A DNA stretch of 56,309 bases from Erysipelotrichales bacterium (GTDB lineage Bacteria; Bacillota_I; Bacilli_A; RFN20; CAG-826), in assembly GCA_022508525.1 (NCBI GenBank), contig JAFLVA010000008.1, forward strand, positions 1 through 56,309, in the 5' to 3' direction. Under the pieces are notes generated by a model that worked only from the letters and a program-made list of their open reading frames with translations, searched no databases and was not told where the DNA came from. Positions within the stretch are counted from its first letter, which is position 1. Every line of letters begins with the position of its first letter. Shown here piece by piece: positions 33,188 to 43,087 of this stretch. The translations under genes and the position numbers were made by a program.

Positions 33188-34084
33188 ATGAAAAAGAAAG
33201 TTTCGAAATCTTCAATATTGTTTATTGTCGGCTCAATGCTTGTAGTCGGCAGTGGCACAACGATTGGCCTACTATTAGGACAAAAATATTTTGATTTTGA
33301 CATACCTGATGCAGAAATTGATGAGCATGATGATTCATTATATGAAAAATATCTTCTACTCAAAAAAACAAATGTCACAACATCAAAGTTGATTGATGAA
33401 TTCCGTCCTTATCAACTTGTGAAGTTGGGGCTTATGAATTTTGAAAAAGCATCGCATGCACAAATAACCGCTACTGGTTCAGTTGATGCTTCGATTTCAA
33501 ATCAAAGCGTAACTTCGAAATACATCAAAATTAATGATACATATTTTGCAGAAAGCTTATCCTTTGGAAAAATGGTCAAAGTTGGATGGCGCTATTACCA
33601 AACAAATGATGAAATAAAAGTATACAAAGCAAATAAATTAAGTGACACTTATTCTGCTTCTTGGCCAAATGAAGATAAAACTACTGAGGTTCATACCCTT
33701 GAATCTTTCAAAGAGACTTGGGGTAAAAGTATGACATTACCATTTATATATACACTTAATAGCATCACCGTTGATGAAGAAAGTTGTAAAGAAGATGGTG
33801 ACAATATAGTTGTTGATTTATCTCTTCAACCAGAACTTTCCACAGTAAATTATGGAAAGCAAATGAAAAAGACTTCCGATTTAAAGGGAGTTCCAACATT
33901 TAATTTAGTAACACTAAAGTTCACTCTATCAAGCGATCTTATGATTACTAAAAACGAAATTTATGAAAAATATAGTGTACCATACGGATTTTCAGTTCCA
34001 ACTACGGGCGCTATCACTGAAGAATATACCTACTTAGATAACATTAGCATCCCTTCTTTAGATGAAAATGCTAATTACAATTAA
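33188..34084 (+). CDS. Membrane-anchored extracellular protein
   Basis: A 298-residue protein with an uncleaved-looking N-terminal membrane segment (SILFIVGSMLVVGSGTTIGLLL) and a beta-rich outside part (ATGSVDASISNQ, KYIKINDTYFAESLSFGKMVKVGW). No known domain was recognised. It is followed by the 989-residue protein gene after 22 bases with a shared ribosome site, so the two are probably coexpressed and may interact. Both share a similar short N-terminal anchor style without a lipobox. Confidence 0.65.
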   Translation: MKKKVSKSSILFIVGSMLVVGSGTTIGLLLGQKYFDFDIPDAEIDEHDDSLYEKYLLLKKTNVTTSKLIDEFRPYQLVKLGLMNFEKASHAQITATGSVDASISNQSVTSKYIKINDTYFAESLSFGKMVKVGWRYYQTNDEIKVYKANKLSDTYSASWPNEDKTTEVHTLESFKETWGKSMTLPFIYTLNSITVDEESCKEDGDNIVVDLSLQPELSTVNYGKQMKKTSDLKGVPTFNLVTLKFTLSSDLMITKNEIYEKYSVPYGFSVPTTGAITEEYTYLDNISIPSLDENANYN

Positions 34085-34106
34085 GAAGAAATGGAGGAAC
34101 AAAATT

Positions 34107-37076
34107 ATGGAGAAAAAAATTCTTAAAACTAGTGGAATATTATTTGCTTTATTTGGAGTTAGCCTAGGGGCTGGATTTTTATCTCAATTTAGAAAGCCAA
34201 TAAACATTGAAAAGCCAGACGAGAAGCCAACACCTTCTAACCCTATTACCAACCAACAAAAATTATTAAATAATTTGCTTGAAATCAAGGCTTTCAATAT
34301 CAATGCTGAAGTCGAAGCTATGACACCAGAACAAAATAGAGTAGGTATTGATTTTGACGGGAAAGGTGATATTTCTAATTTGGAAAATATCAAATTGGAA
34401 GGTAAAGCAAATGCTAATCTGGATGGAAATAAAATCCCTCTTGAATTATCATATGTTGATTCAACAACATTCTTTGCATATCGTGATTCACGCTTTAGAA
34501 TTGATACTGATTCAGTATTTGAATTTATCGAAGAATTACCAACAGTTTATGGAATAGAATTAGAAGTTCCACCTGAAATTAAAAACTTGGATATTGATTA
34601 TTTAGTGGATTGTGTCAATACCATGGAAGATAAGCAAATGACTCCTGAAGGCGACTTATGTTTCAAATTAAATTTAAGTGAAAAGGTTAAGTTATATATT
34701 AAAACAGATGCCGAAAACAATTTTAAAGGAATCAGAACTGACCACTTCTTCTATAATGGCACATTGTTCTATTTAAATATTAACCTCGAGTCAATTCAAG
34801 AAATTGAAATCATTAAACCAGACGCTAGATTATATCAAGATTTCAAGCCTGTATTTACAATTTTCGATGGAATATACAATTTAACAAAGAAAAGACAAAA
34901 TACAATCAATGTTGATTTAGATTTGAAAAAGAAAATTAGTGAATCAGATACTGATGCAGAAGTTAAAGATTTATTGGGAATGAATGTCGATTTAACTTAT
35001 GACTTCGACAATAAATTATATGGATTAGACGGAAAACTTCTTGTCAACGAAAAAGAATCACCATTTAATTTTGCTTTATATCAAAAGAAAATATATGCAA
35101 AATATTCTAATCTAAAAGTTTCTGTTAAATTAGATTCTCTTACATCATTAATTGATTATGCATTAAATAAAATTGGCGAAGATAAAATTGAAGATACAAT
35201 TAATTCTGCCATGGATAAAATGAAAGATGTGAATATATTAGATTATATTAATAATGCTGATAAGGCACTTGGAGAAATTGTCTTAACTGAAAATAATTTA
35301 AATGTCGACATTGCTCCTGGTGAAGCTGGAATTGGCAGTGTTTCAAATTTCAAATTAACATTAAACTTTGATAACAGCGGTTTAAAAACATTATCAATTA
35401 CTGATTTAAAAGTTAAAGATTACTTTGCAGATGTTGTTATGACATTTGGTGATTATAAACCATTTACTGTAATTGAAAATGATTATGCTGAACTTGAACC
35501 AGTTCTTGGTTTAGTAGATGTATTCGAAAATTATCTAGCTATGCCTGAACATAAATTCCAACTAGCTTTTGATGGAAATGTAACAAATAATGACGAAACA
35601 ATCAAACCTATAAACATTGATGGAAACATTCAATTTGAAATCGATCCAGAAAGAAGCGAAGAAACAAATATCGGATATGGATATGGTTACGTAAACATCA
35701 CTGATAGAGATGAATATTTACACAATATCAAAGCCGATATGAAATCAGTTGATGAAATCTTATTCACATATAACGATACCATGAATGGTAAAGCTAAAAT
35801 TAGAACATTAAAAGAATTATTAAATATGATTACTGATATTGTTCAAAACCCTGATGAGCACTTCAACGAATTATTTGGTGACATGCTCGAAAAAATCAAT
35901 GACATGCCAATTATGCAAATAGTTGGTGGTGACTATACTCAATTATTAACTACAAACATTATTAATAGATTAGATACTGGTTGTAAAGATGGCATCTATT
36001 ATATCGAAATCGATATTGCTCTAGATGTTATCAATTATTCGAACTATGGTTTTACCTTAAGACTTGAATACGAAAATAAGCAAATCGAAACAACCGATGA
36101 AGAAACTGGAGAATCATACTCCGTTCCAAATCCTGTAATTAATTGCTTAAAAGTATCAAATTGTAACTTTGGTGAAGAAAACATCGAATTTAATATTCAT
36201 TTATATGATTATGATCATGCAAAAGATGTAACTCGCCTTGATCCATATGTTGAATATATTGATTTCTCAGATATTAAAGTATTATTACAACTTGGTATTA
36301 ACACTTCAAAATTCAATTACTATCACTTTACTGCAACAGCCAAATTAAATATTTCAGCTTTAGGTGGAATCAACTTCGATATACCAATTGATGTTAAATT
36401 ACATTCTCAAAATGGAGATGTTAAGATTGCAATAGATTTTGTTGATATTCCTCTAATTTCACTTGTTAATAAAGGAACATCTCTTCTATACGGAACTGAC
36501 ACAAGTAGAAAAGCAACTCTTTATTATCACGATAATATGTTCTATTTAGATCGTACTGACATATCAGAAAGCGGCGTAATCTTCTTTAAAACAACATATA
36601 AAACAACTATTACTAGACGTTTCGATATGGATTATATGAAAGAAAACATTCTAAACATCTTACTTCAAGACGTCTTAGGTGCAAATGATACTATTATGAA
36701 TTTGATTGAAAGATCAACAAATGATGGTAATAATGGTCAAATGAAGTACGAAAAGATTTTAAAGAACTTTATCTATAACGCAGATGGTAACTACTTCTTC
36801 TTCGATATTGATATTGGAGAATTAGCGAAAAACAATCAATTAACAAGTCTTACATTAAAAGTAAGAACAGATGATAGTGATGAACAATTAGTTGGTGTAG
36901 ATGTCCATTTAGGTGTTTCTGTTGGAATTACTATTAACATTGATTTATCACTTGATATTGCAGATCGTGCTGAAGTAGCTGATAGCTCTAACGCTATAAC
37001 AAATTTAGAAACATTCATTGCTGCTCACGCAAGTGACACATTAAATCAATTATTCTCAAATACTGCTCGTGTTTAA
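34107..37076 (+). CDS. Large membrane-anchored surface protein with repeated beta domains
   Basis: A 989-residue protein. An N-terminal hydrophobic anchor (KTSGILFALFGVSLGAGFLS) is followed by an extended, mostly beta-rich ectodomain. Several segments resemble LolA/LppX-like or DUF6612-type folds ('FDGKGDISNL..KLEGKANANLDG', 'IDLEVNGKLLVNEKESPFNF', 'LAFDGNVTNNDE', 'FTATAKLNISALGG'), suggesting four or more copies of one domain with lipid-binding character. ATG 34107 is chosen for the GGAGG at 34093; a longer frame from 34062 overlaps the previous gene. No cell-wall motif is seen. Function unknown. Confidence 0.65.
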   Translation: MEKKILKTSGILFALFGVSLGAGFLSQFRKPINIEKPDEKPTPSNPITNQQKLLNNLLEIKAFNINAEVEAMTPEQNRVGIDFDGKGDISNLENIKLEGKANANLDGNKIPLELSYVDSTTFFAYRDSRFRIDTDSVFEFIEELPTVYGIELEVPPEIKNLDIDYLVDCVNTMEDKQMTPEGDLCFKLNLSEKVKLYIKTDAENNFKGIRTDHFFYNGTLFYLNINLESIQEIEIIKPDARLYQDFKPVFTIFDGIYNLTKKRQNTINVDLDLKKKISESDTDAEVKDLLGMNVDLTYDFDNKLYGLDGKLLVNEKESPFNFALYQKKIYAKYSNLKVSVKLDSLTSLIDYALNKIGEDKIEDTINSAMDKMKDVNILDYINNADKALGEIVLTENNLNVDIAPGEAGIGSVSNFKLTLNFDNSGLKTLSITDLKVKDYFADVVMTFGDYKPFTVIENDYAELEPVLGLVDVFENYLAMPEHKFQLAFDGNVTNNDETIKPINIDGNIQFEIDPERSEETNIGYGYGYVNITDRDEYLHNIKADMKSVDEILFTYNDTMNGKAKIRTLKELLNMITDIVQNPDEHFNELFGDMLEKINDMPIMQIVGGDYTQLLTTNIINRLDTGCKDGIYYIEIDIALDVINYSNYGFTLRLEYENKQIETTDEETGESYSVPNPVINCLKVSNCNFGEENIEFNIHLYDYDHAKDVTRLDPYVEYIDFSDIKVLLQLGINTSKFNYYHFTATAKLNISALGGINFDIPIDVKLHSQNGDVKIAIDFVDIPLISLVNKGTSLLYGTDTSRKATLYYHDNMFYLDRTDISESGVIFFKTTYKTTITRRFDMDYMKENILNILLQDVLGANDTIMNLIERSTNDGNNGQMKYEKILKNFIYNADGNYFFFDIDIGELAKNNQLTSLTLKVRTDDSDEQLVGVDVHLGVSVGITINIDLSLDIADRAEVADSSNAITNLETFIAAHASDTLNQLFSNTARV

Positions 37077-37084
37077 TTGATATA

Positions 37085-37110
37085 AAAAGTAGAGTTAATC
37101 CTCTACTTTT
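37085..37110 (+). terminator. Intrinsic terminator after the large surface protein
   Basis: A 10-bp stem (AAAAGTAGAG / CTCTACTTTT) with a TTAATC loop and a T-run on the plus strand starts nine bases past the stop. Confidence 0.85.
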
Positions 37111-37182
37111 TTAATGCTTACAAAATTATATATTCATTAATTATTTAATGTTTAATCTTACATTATTTATAAAAGCAAATTA

Positions 37183-37215
37183 AAACACACTTTAGTTTGA
37201 TACTTAAGTGTGTTT
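37183..37215 (-). terminator. Terminator after the ABC exporter operon
   Basis: A 10-bp stem (AAACACACTT / AAGTGTGTTT) with a 13-base loop is followed by T-rich sequence on the minus strand, just past the ABC stop at 37224. Confidence 0.65.
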
Positions 37216-37223
37216 AAATTATT

Positions 37224-39173
37224 TTATTCTAATTCAAAAGCGCCGGTATATAGTTGATAGTATTTACCTTTTTGTTTAATTAAATCCTCGTGACTACCAC
37301 GTTCAATAATTTTACCATGTTCTAATACCATAATAGCGTCAGAATTCATAACAGTTGATAAACGGTGAGCAATTACAAATACTGTACGACCTTCCATTAA
37401 TTTATCAGTGCCTTGTTGCACTAATTTTTCTGTACGTGTATCAATACTTGAAGTAGCTTCATCAAGAATCATAACTGGAGCATCTGCAACTGCAGCACGT
37501 GCGATTGATAATAATTGTCTTTGACCCTGAGAAAGATTAGCTCCATCGCCACTAAGCATTGTATTAAATCCTTGTGGTAAACGAGTAATAAAGTCATAGG
37601 CGTTTGCGATTTTTGCTGCTTCATATACTTCTTCATCTGTAGCATCTAGTCTTCCATAACGGATATTATCCATGACGGTACCTGTAAATAAATTTGTATC
37701 TTGTAAAACAATACCAAGTGATCTTCTTAAATCATCTTTCTTGATCTTATTAATATTAATTCCATCATACCTAATTTTTCCATCTGCGATATCATAGAAT
37801 CTATTAATTAAATTAGTAATAGTGGTTTTACCAGCACCAGTTGCACCAACAAAGGCAATCTTTTGTCCAGGATGAGCATATATTGATACATCAGTAAGAA
37901 CAATCTTTTCTGGAACATATCCAAAGTCAACTTGGTCAAGTATAATATCACCTTTAAGTTCTGTATAAGTAATATTTCCACCATCTTTATGCGGGTGTTT
38001 CCAAGCATAGAATCTTGTTCTTTCATTTGTTTCAGTAAATGATCCATCTTCATTATATTTAATATTAACGAGTGTTACATATCCATCATCTACTTCGCTC
38101 TTTTCATCTAATAAATCAAATATACGAGAAGCACCAGCCATACCCATAACAATAAATGTTACTTGTTGAGAGAATTGGTTAATATTATTAGAGAACATTC
38201 TAGCAATCATTAAGAACATAAGGATAATTCCAATTAATTCATCAATGTTCGTTTCTTGTCCAATAATATTAATATTATGAAGTGTATTAGGGAACATAAT
38301 GAATAATCCACCAATAACAGCAATTAAGACATAGAGTATGTTTCCAATATTACCGATAATTGGTCCTAAAATGTTACCATTAATGTTACCAACTGTAGCA
38401 ACTTCACATAAATGATCATTTATCTTATTGAAATCTTCAATAGATTTTTCTTCATGGCAGAATACTTTAATAACTTTTAAACCATTAATTGATTCTTCAA
38501 TTGAACCTTCAACTTTTCCTAAAGCCTTTTGTTGTTTAACGAAGAATTTAGCAGATTTTCCACCAATATTTTTAGTACATAAAACCATGACAACTGTACC
38601 TAGCAATACAACAAAAGTCAACCACAATGAATTTAAAAGCATAATAATGAGTAAGGCAACAATTGTAATTGAAGTTTGGAATAAACTTGGTAATGATTGA
38701 CTTACTAATTGACGGATTGTATCAGTATCATTTGTGTAGATAGACATGATATCACCATGGGCATGAGTGTCAAAATATTTAATAGGTAATGTTTCCATGT
38801 GTCCAAACATTTCTTTACGAATGGTGTTTAAAAACTTTTGAGTGGTAATACCCATAGTATAGTTATAAATAAATGATGCAATCAGACCTACTAAATATAT
38901 AGCCCCCATAATAATAAGTAATTGAATTAGTGGCCAAAAATTTGCTTCCTGATTATAAGTAAATTTATCACTAACAATATTAGTTACAATACTCGAAATA
39001 TTTTTTACAAATAAAGAAGAAGTTATATTACTTCCCGCTACAAGAACAATACAAATTAAAGCAAGTAACATTTGCCATTTGTAGTTTTTAAATAACATTT
39101 TAAGAAGTCTAGGCAAAGTACCTTTTTTAGCCTTGGCATGACTTCCATTTTTTGGCATACGCATTGGTGGCAT
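37224..39173 (-). CDS. Heterodimeric multidrug ABC exporter subunit, catalytic half
   Basis: A 649-residue half-transporter: six membrane segments in about residues 30-330, then the ATPase. Walker A is GATGAGKTT, signature NLSQGQRQL, Walker B PVMILDEATSS (with the catalytic Glu) and switch His in VIAHRLS. Residues 380-410 form an insert between domains. It overlaps the partner gene by one base. With the MarR gene upstream this is a BmrCD/LmrCD-like drug efflux unit, here the subunit with the intact site residues. Confidence 0.9.
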   Translation of the reverse strand: MPPMRMPKNGSHAKAKKGTLPRLLKMLFKNYKWQMLLALICIVLVAGSNITSSLFVKNISSIVTNIVSDKFTYNQEANFWPLIQLLIIMGAIYLVGLIASFIYNYTMGITTQKFLNTIRKEMFGHMETLPIKYFDTHAHGDIMSIYTNDTDTIRQLVSQSLPSLFQTSITIVALLIIMLLNSLWLTFVVLLGTVVMVLCTKNIGGKSAKFFVKQQKALGKVEGSIEESINGLKVIKVFCHEEKSIEDFNKINDHLCEVATVGNINGNILGPIIGNIGNILYVLIAVIGGLFIMFPNTLHNINIIGQETNIDELIGIILMFLMIARMFSNNINQFSQQVTFIVMGMAGASRIFDLLDEKSEVDDGYVTLVNIKYNEDGSFTETNERTRFYAWKHPHKDGGNITYTELKGDIILDQVDFGYVPEKIVLTDVSIYAHPGQKIAFVGATGAGKTTITNLINRFYDIADGKIRYDGININKIKKDDLRRSLGIVLQDTNLFTGTVMDNIRYGRLDATDEEVYEAAKIANAYDFITRLPQGFNTMLSGDGANLSQGQRQLLSIARAAVADAPVMILDEATSSIDTRTEKLVQQGTDKLMEGRTVFVIAHRLSTVMNSDAIMVLEHGKIIERGSHEDLIKQKGKYYQLYTGAFELE

Positions 39174-40972
39174 TATTCATTACCTCCATTCTTTGTTTGA
39201 GTTGTATATACTTCTTGATAAATCTTATTGGTCTTAAGTAACTCTTCGTGAGTTCCGATTTGATCAATATGACCATCATCCATAACAATGATTTGATCTG
39301 CCTCTTCAATTGAGGATATTCTTTGGGCAATAACAATTTTTGTTGTCTCTGGCATTTGTGATTTTAAACCAATATTAATTAACTTATCAGTTTTTGTATC
39401 AACTGCAGAAGTTGAGTCATCAAGAATTAAAATCTTTGGCTTTTTAAGTAAGGCACGGGCAATACAAAGCCTTTGCTTTTGTCCACCAGATACGTTTGTG
39501 CCACCTTGCTCAATATAAGTATCATAACCTTTTGGGAAAGATGAGACAAATTCATCGGCTTGCGCAACTTTGCTAGCGTTAATTATTTCTTCCATTGAGG
39601 CATTTAAATCACCCCAGCGAAGATTTTCTTCAATGGTTCCTGAGAATAAAACATTCTTTTGTAAAACGACTGCAACATTATTTCTTAATGTATCTAAGTC
39701 ATATTCCTTTACGTTTAATCCTCCAACAAGGATTTCTCCTTCTTTAATATCATATAAGCGAGATATTAAATTAACTAGTGAAGTTTTACCCGAACCGGTT
39801 GAGCCAATAATTCCAATAAACTCACCACTTTTAATCTTAAGATTAATATTTTCTAAAGTGTATTTTTCTGATCCTTCTTTATATTTAAAGTTAACATTAT
39901 TAAAGATGACTGATCCATCATTAACTTCAAATACTGGATTTTTCGGATTTTTAATCGTTGATTCTTCTTCTAATACTTCAGAAATACGGCGTACAGATTC
40001 AATAGACATTGTTAACATAACAATGATCATAGAGATCATCATTAAAGACATTAAAACTTGAACGCCATATGTTAAAAGGGACGATAATGCAGGAAGAGTC
40101 AAATCAGCGCCCAAAATACTTGTAGTGCCATCAGGTTTTTCAATTATATCACTTGCTGTATCAATAATAATTTTTGCACCAATCGAACAAACTAAGATAT
40201 TTGATAAATGAATCGCAAAATTCATGATTGGGTTATTAAAAGCTAATATCTTTTCTGCTGAGATAAATTCTTTACTAATTTTATCACTTGCTGCATTAAA
40301 TTTCTTTTGTTCAAATTCTTCTCTTACATAGGATTTAACAACACGAATTCCTGAAACATTTTCTTGTACAGATTCATTTAAAGCATCATAACGTTTAAAT
40401 ACTCTTTTAAATATAGGCATTGCAAGACGAATAATCATAATTAAACCAAAAGCCACAAATGGAATAATGCCAACAAAGATCCATGCCATATTCCCTCCAC
40501 TTATAAATGCCATAATAACTGAGAATATTAGCATTAATGGAGCACGTACAACAATTCTTATACACATCGCAAATGACTGTTGAGTATTTGTAATATCTGT
40601 CGTCATACGTGTAACTAACGAGGAGTTAGAGAATTTATCAATATTTTCAAATGAAAATGATTGTAATTTCTTATACATGTCAGAACGCAAGTTTTTAGCA
40701 AGACCCGTTGAAGCAATCGCGGCAGTTCTTCCACCTAATATTCCACAAGTAAGTGAGAACATTGCCATTAAAATTAAACTAATAATATAAGGTAATAAAT
40801 CTACAAAGTTAATGTTCCATCCCATTTTGTCAATTTTATCTAAAAATAATGACATAACATAAGGAATTGCACATTCCATAGCAGCTTCACCAACCATGAA
40901 TATTGGTGTCAGTATTGCGTATTTTTTATATTCGCGAACACTAGCTAAAATAAGTTTTATTTTCTTAAACAT
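39173..40972 (-). CDS. Heterodimeric multidrug ABC exporter subunit, degenerate half
   Basis: A 599-residue half-transporter with six membrane segments (about 18-320) and a C-terminal ATPase. Walker A GSTGSGKTS and signature NVSGGQKQRL are normal. Walker B reads ILILDDSTSA, with Asp for the catalytic Glu, and the switch reads IVIAQRISS, with Gln for His. Such a degenerate site is typical of one subunit of heterodimeric exporters such as TM287/288, so it pairs with the preceding product. It overlaps both neighbours by one base. Confidence 0.9.
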   Translation of the reverse strand: MFKKIKLILASVREYKKYAILTPIFMVGEAAMECAIPYVMSLFLDKIDKMGWNINFVDLLPYIISLILMAMFSLTCGILGGRTAAIASTGLAKNLRSDMYKKLQSFSFENIDKFSNSSLVTRMTTDITNTQQSFAMCIRIVVRAPLMLIFSVIMAFISGGNMAWIFVGIIPFVAFGLIMIIRLAMPIFKRVFKRYDALNESVQENVSGIRVVKSYVREEFEQKKFNAASDKISKEFISAEKILAFNNPIMNFAIHLSNILVCSIGAKIIIDTASDIIEKPDGTTSILGADLTLPALSSLLTYGVQVLMSLMMISMIIVMLTMSIESVRRISEVLEEESTIKNPKNPVFEVNDGSVIFNNVNFKYKEGSEKYTLENINLKIKSGEFIGIIGSTGSGKTSLVNLISRLYDIKEGEILVGGLNVKEYDLDTLRNNVAVVLQKNVLFSGTIEENLRWGDLNASMEEIINASKVAQADEFVSSFPKGYDTYIEQGGTNVSGGQKQRLCIARALLKKPKILILDDSTSAVDTKTDKLINIGLKSQMPETTKIVIAQRISSIEEADQIIVMDDGHIDQIGTHEELLKTNKIYQEVYTTQTKNGGNE

Positions 40973-41457
40973 TATTTATCCTCCTCCTTAAATAAATTTC
41001 TCATTGCACTATGAAGATTATCTTCATTTACTTCTTTTTGTTCATATAAATTCATAAGAACCTTATCAAGTAATCTTTTAAGTTCAATGATTTCTTCATC
41101 TTTAAAATCTTTAAATGATTTATCATCAAGCATCTTAAAATGAACTTCAGCATTTTCTAAAGCTTTCTTTCCTTCTTCTGTAATATAAATGAGATTTGCT
41201 CTTTTATTTGTTTTATCTTCTTTCTTTTTAATAAGTTTTGCCTTATTTAAGCGATTAATAGTCTTGGCAATCGCCGCGGCTGAAAGGTTAAACTCTTTGG
41301 ATATTGCTATTTGACTACATCCATCATGCGTTGATATATATCTTAGTATAGGAAATTGCCCATGTAACACACTAGTATTAGATCTTTTAATAGAAGATTT
41401 GCGATATAAATCAATCATCTTTAATCGAAAGATAATTTGTTTCTTCAACTCTTCCAT
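40972..41457 (-). CDS. MarR-family transcriptional regulator
   Basis: A 161-residue winged-helix protein. The DNA-reading part is ISTHDGCSQIAISKEFNLSAAAIAKTINRLNKAKLIKKKEDKTNKR (recognition helix within), with dimer helices on both sides. It is first in the operon with the two exporter genes and probably represses it, releasing DNA when bound by a drug or phenolic. The palindrome TTAACTAGTTAA at 41493 fits its operator. Confidence 0.88.
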   Translation of the reverse strand: MEELKKQIIFRLKMIDLYRKSSIKRSNTSVLHGQFPILRYISTHDGCSQIAISKEFNLSAAAIAKTINRLNKAKLIKKKEDKTNKRANLIYITEEGKKALENAEVHFKMLDDKSFKDFKDEEIIELKRLLDKVLMNLYEQKEVNEDNLHSAMRNLFKEEDK

Positions 41458-41492
41458 AAAATCACCTTCTTATTCTAAATTACAGTCAATTG

Positions 41493-41534
41493 TTAACTAG
41501 TTAATAGTTTACTTATTTATATATAAATAGTCAA
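41493..41534 (-). promoter_or_regulatory. Promoter and palindromic operator of the MarR-exporter operon
   Basis: Reading leftward: -35 TTGACT (41529-41534), 17 bases, -10 TAAACT (41506-41511), then the perfect palindrome TTAACTAGTTAA (41493-41504) over the expected start site. A MarR dimer bound there would block the polymerase. Confidence 0.7.
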
Positions 41535-41608
41535 CAAAAAAATTACTAAAATAATGTAGAAAAATTACGTAAGTGTTTTCATAAAATAGTTAAGTTAAAA
41601 GAAAAGAA

Positions 41609-41762
41609 AATAGCATCAAAATGCTATTCGTACTTTCTTTCACCTAATTATTAACTTGTTTTAGGCGCAAAGCAATTAAATAGGTGGATTTTCTCCTAAA
41701 TTCACTAAAAAAATAGGCGAAAACGAAAGTAAATAGGAGAAGCTTATTATTTGTTAAAAGAA
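41609..41762 (-). other. Intergenic block with repeated CCTATTT motif and a terminator
   Basis: Beyond the glyA terminator, the minus strand carries CTCCTATTT, CGCCTATTT, CACCTATTT and GCGCCTAAAA within 100 bases, then a perfect hairpin (AATAGCAT / ATGCTATT, 41609-41628) with a T-rich tail. A CU-rich small RNA or a 3'-UTR RNA that pairs with ribosome sites is conceivable. A short frame over this stretch looks like a shadow. No promoter was clear. Confidence 0.3.
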
Positions 41763-41784
41763 AAGCATAGCGTTCACTATGCTT
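41763..41784 (-). terminator. Intrinsic terminator of glyA
   Basis: Stem AAGCATAG / CTATGCTT with a 6-base loop overlaps the glyA stop codon and is followed by TTTTCTTTT on the minus strand. Confidence 0.8.
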
Positions 41785-42994
41785 AGATTTCTTCAATATT
41801 TTTCCAACGTGTTGTAATCTTTTTAACTTCCAATTTTGCTTCATCTTCATTCATTGTCTTGCTTAATACTTTATGAATGATTGTAGCAATTTCTTTAGCA
41901 TCATCTTTAGTACATCCTCTTGTTGTACTTGCTGCAAAACCAATACGAAGTCCACTTGTTTCTTTAGGCGATAATGTATCGTTTGGAATCATATTTTTAT
42001 TTGTTGTAATTCCAATATCTTCTAAGGTGATTTGTGCTTCTAAACCAGTTAAATGATAACTATCTAAAGTATTAAGTAAGAATAAATGGTTATCAGTATC
42101 ACTAGTTATTGCTCCTAGTTCTTTTAATGTAACTTGACAAGTCTTAGTATTTTCCACCACTTTTTTAGCGTGTTCTTTAAATTCTTCACTCATTGCTTCT
42201 TTAAAACAAATTGCTTTACCTGCAATTATGTGCTCAAGTGGTCCGCCTTGATAATATGGAAATACTGCACTATTAATTTTCTTAATAAGATTTTCATCAT
42301 TAGTAAGGATTAAACCACCTCTTGGACCTCTTAAAGTCTTATGAGTTGTTGATGTTACAACATCTGCATAATCCACAGGATTTTGATGAATTCCTGCAGC
42401 AATTAAGCCTGCAATATGTGCCATATCTACAATAAATTTTGCATTTACTTTATCTGCTATTTCTTTAATCTTTTTAAAATCAATACTATAAGGATAAGCA
42501 CTATATCCCGCTAAGATTAAATCAGGTTTCTCAACATTAGCAATAGCTAAAATACTATCATAATCTAACTTACCATTTTTATCTAAAGGATAATGAACAA
42601 AGTTATATAAATGCGAAGAAAAACTTACTGGAGATCCATGCGTCAAATGTCCTCCATCATTTAATACTAAACTTAATATTTTACCGCCATTTGGAAGTAA
42701 CGCACGATACGCAGCGGCATTAGCTTGTGATCCACTATGAGGTTGAACGTTTGCAAATTTTGCATTAAAGAGTTTACACGCTCTATCAATAGCGATTTGT
42801 TCTACTTCATCGACAAATAGACATCCTCCATAATATCTTTTACCAGGATATCCTTCTGCGTATTTATTAGTTAAAATTGATCCACATGCAAGACGCACAT
42901 CTTTACTTGTATAGTTTTCTGATGCAATTAATTCTATTCCATCATTTTGTCTAACTGTTTCTTTTTCAATAAGATCAAATATTTCTTTATCCAT
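41783..42994 (-). CDS. glyA: Serine hydroxymethyltransferase
   Basis: A 403-residue fold-type I PLP enzyme converting serine and tetrahydrofolate to glycine and 5,10-methylene-THF. N-terminal ELIASENYTSKDV, PHSGSQANAAAY, the Schiff-base lysine in TSTTHKTLRGPRGG, and the GxR-type region PKETSGLRIGFAASTTRGC are all present. The length matches bacterial GlyA (about 410). It sits alone between its terminator and the DUF308 gene, with an ordinary AAGGAG site. Confidence 0.95.
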   Translation of the reverse strand: MDKEIFDLIEKETVRQNDGIELIASENYTSKDVRLACGSILTNKYAEGYPGKRYYGGCLFVDEVEQIAIDRACKLFNAKFANVQPHSGSQANAAAYRALLPNGGKILSLVLNDGGHLTHGSPVSFSSHLYNFVHYPLDKNGKLDYDSILAIANVEKPDLILAGYSAYPYSIDFKKIKEIADKVNAKFIVDMAHIAGLIAAGIHQNPVDYADVVTSTTHKTLRGPRGGLILTNDENLIKKINSAVFPYYQGGPLEHIIAGKAICFKEAMSEEFKEHAKKVVENTKTCQVTLKELGAITSDTDNHLFLLNTLDSYHLTGLEAQITLEDIGITTNKNMIPNDTLSPKETSGLRIGFAASTTRGCTKDDAKEIATIIHKVLSKTMNEDEAKLEVKKITTRWKNIEEI

Positions 42995-43067
42995 ATTTTT
43001 AATCTCCTTGCTATTATTTTATTCAATACAATATATAAAGAAAAGGCAAAAGTTTATAAATAAAAAA

Positions 43068-43087
43068 CAATGCAACTTAGTGCATTG
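43068..43087 (-). terminator. Terminator overlapping the DUF308 stop codon
   Basis: Stem CAATGCA / TGCATTG with a 6-base loop and TTTTTTA on the minus strand overlaps the end of the DUF308 gene. Confidence 0.7.

Noticed and set aside
39570-40061. 163-residue plus-strand frame inside the exporter gene
   Set aside because: It runs opposite a clear ABC transporter frame and has no recognisable protein features.
41644-41850. Basic 68-residue frame at the end of glyA
   Set aside because: Overlaps glyA and a terminator, has no ribosome site and its composition is that of a shadow frame.
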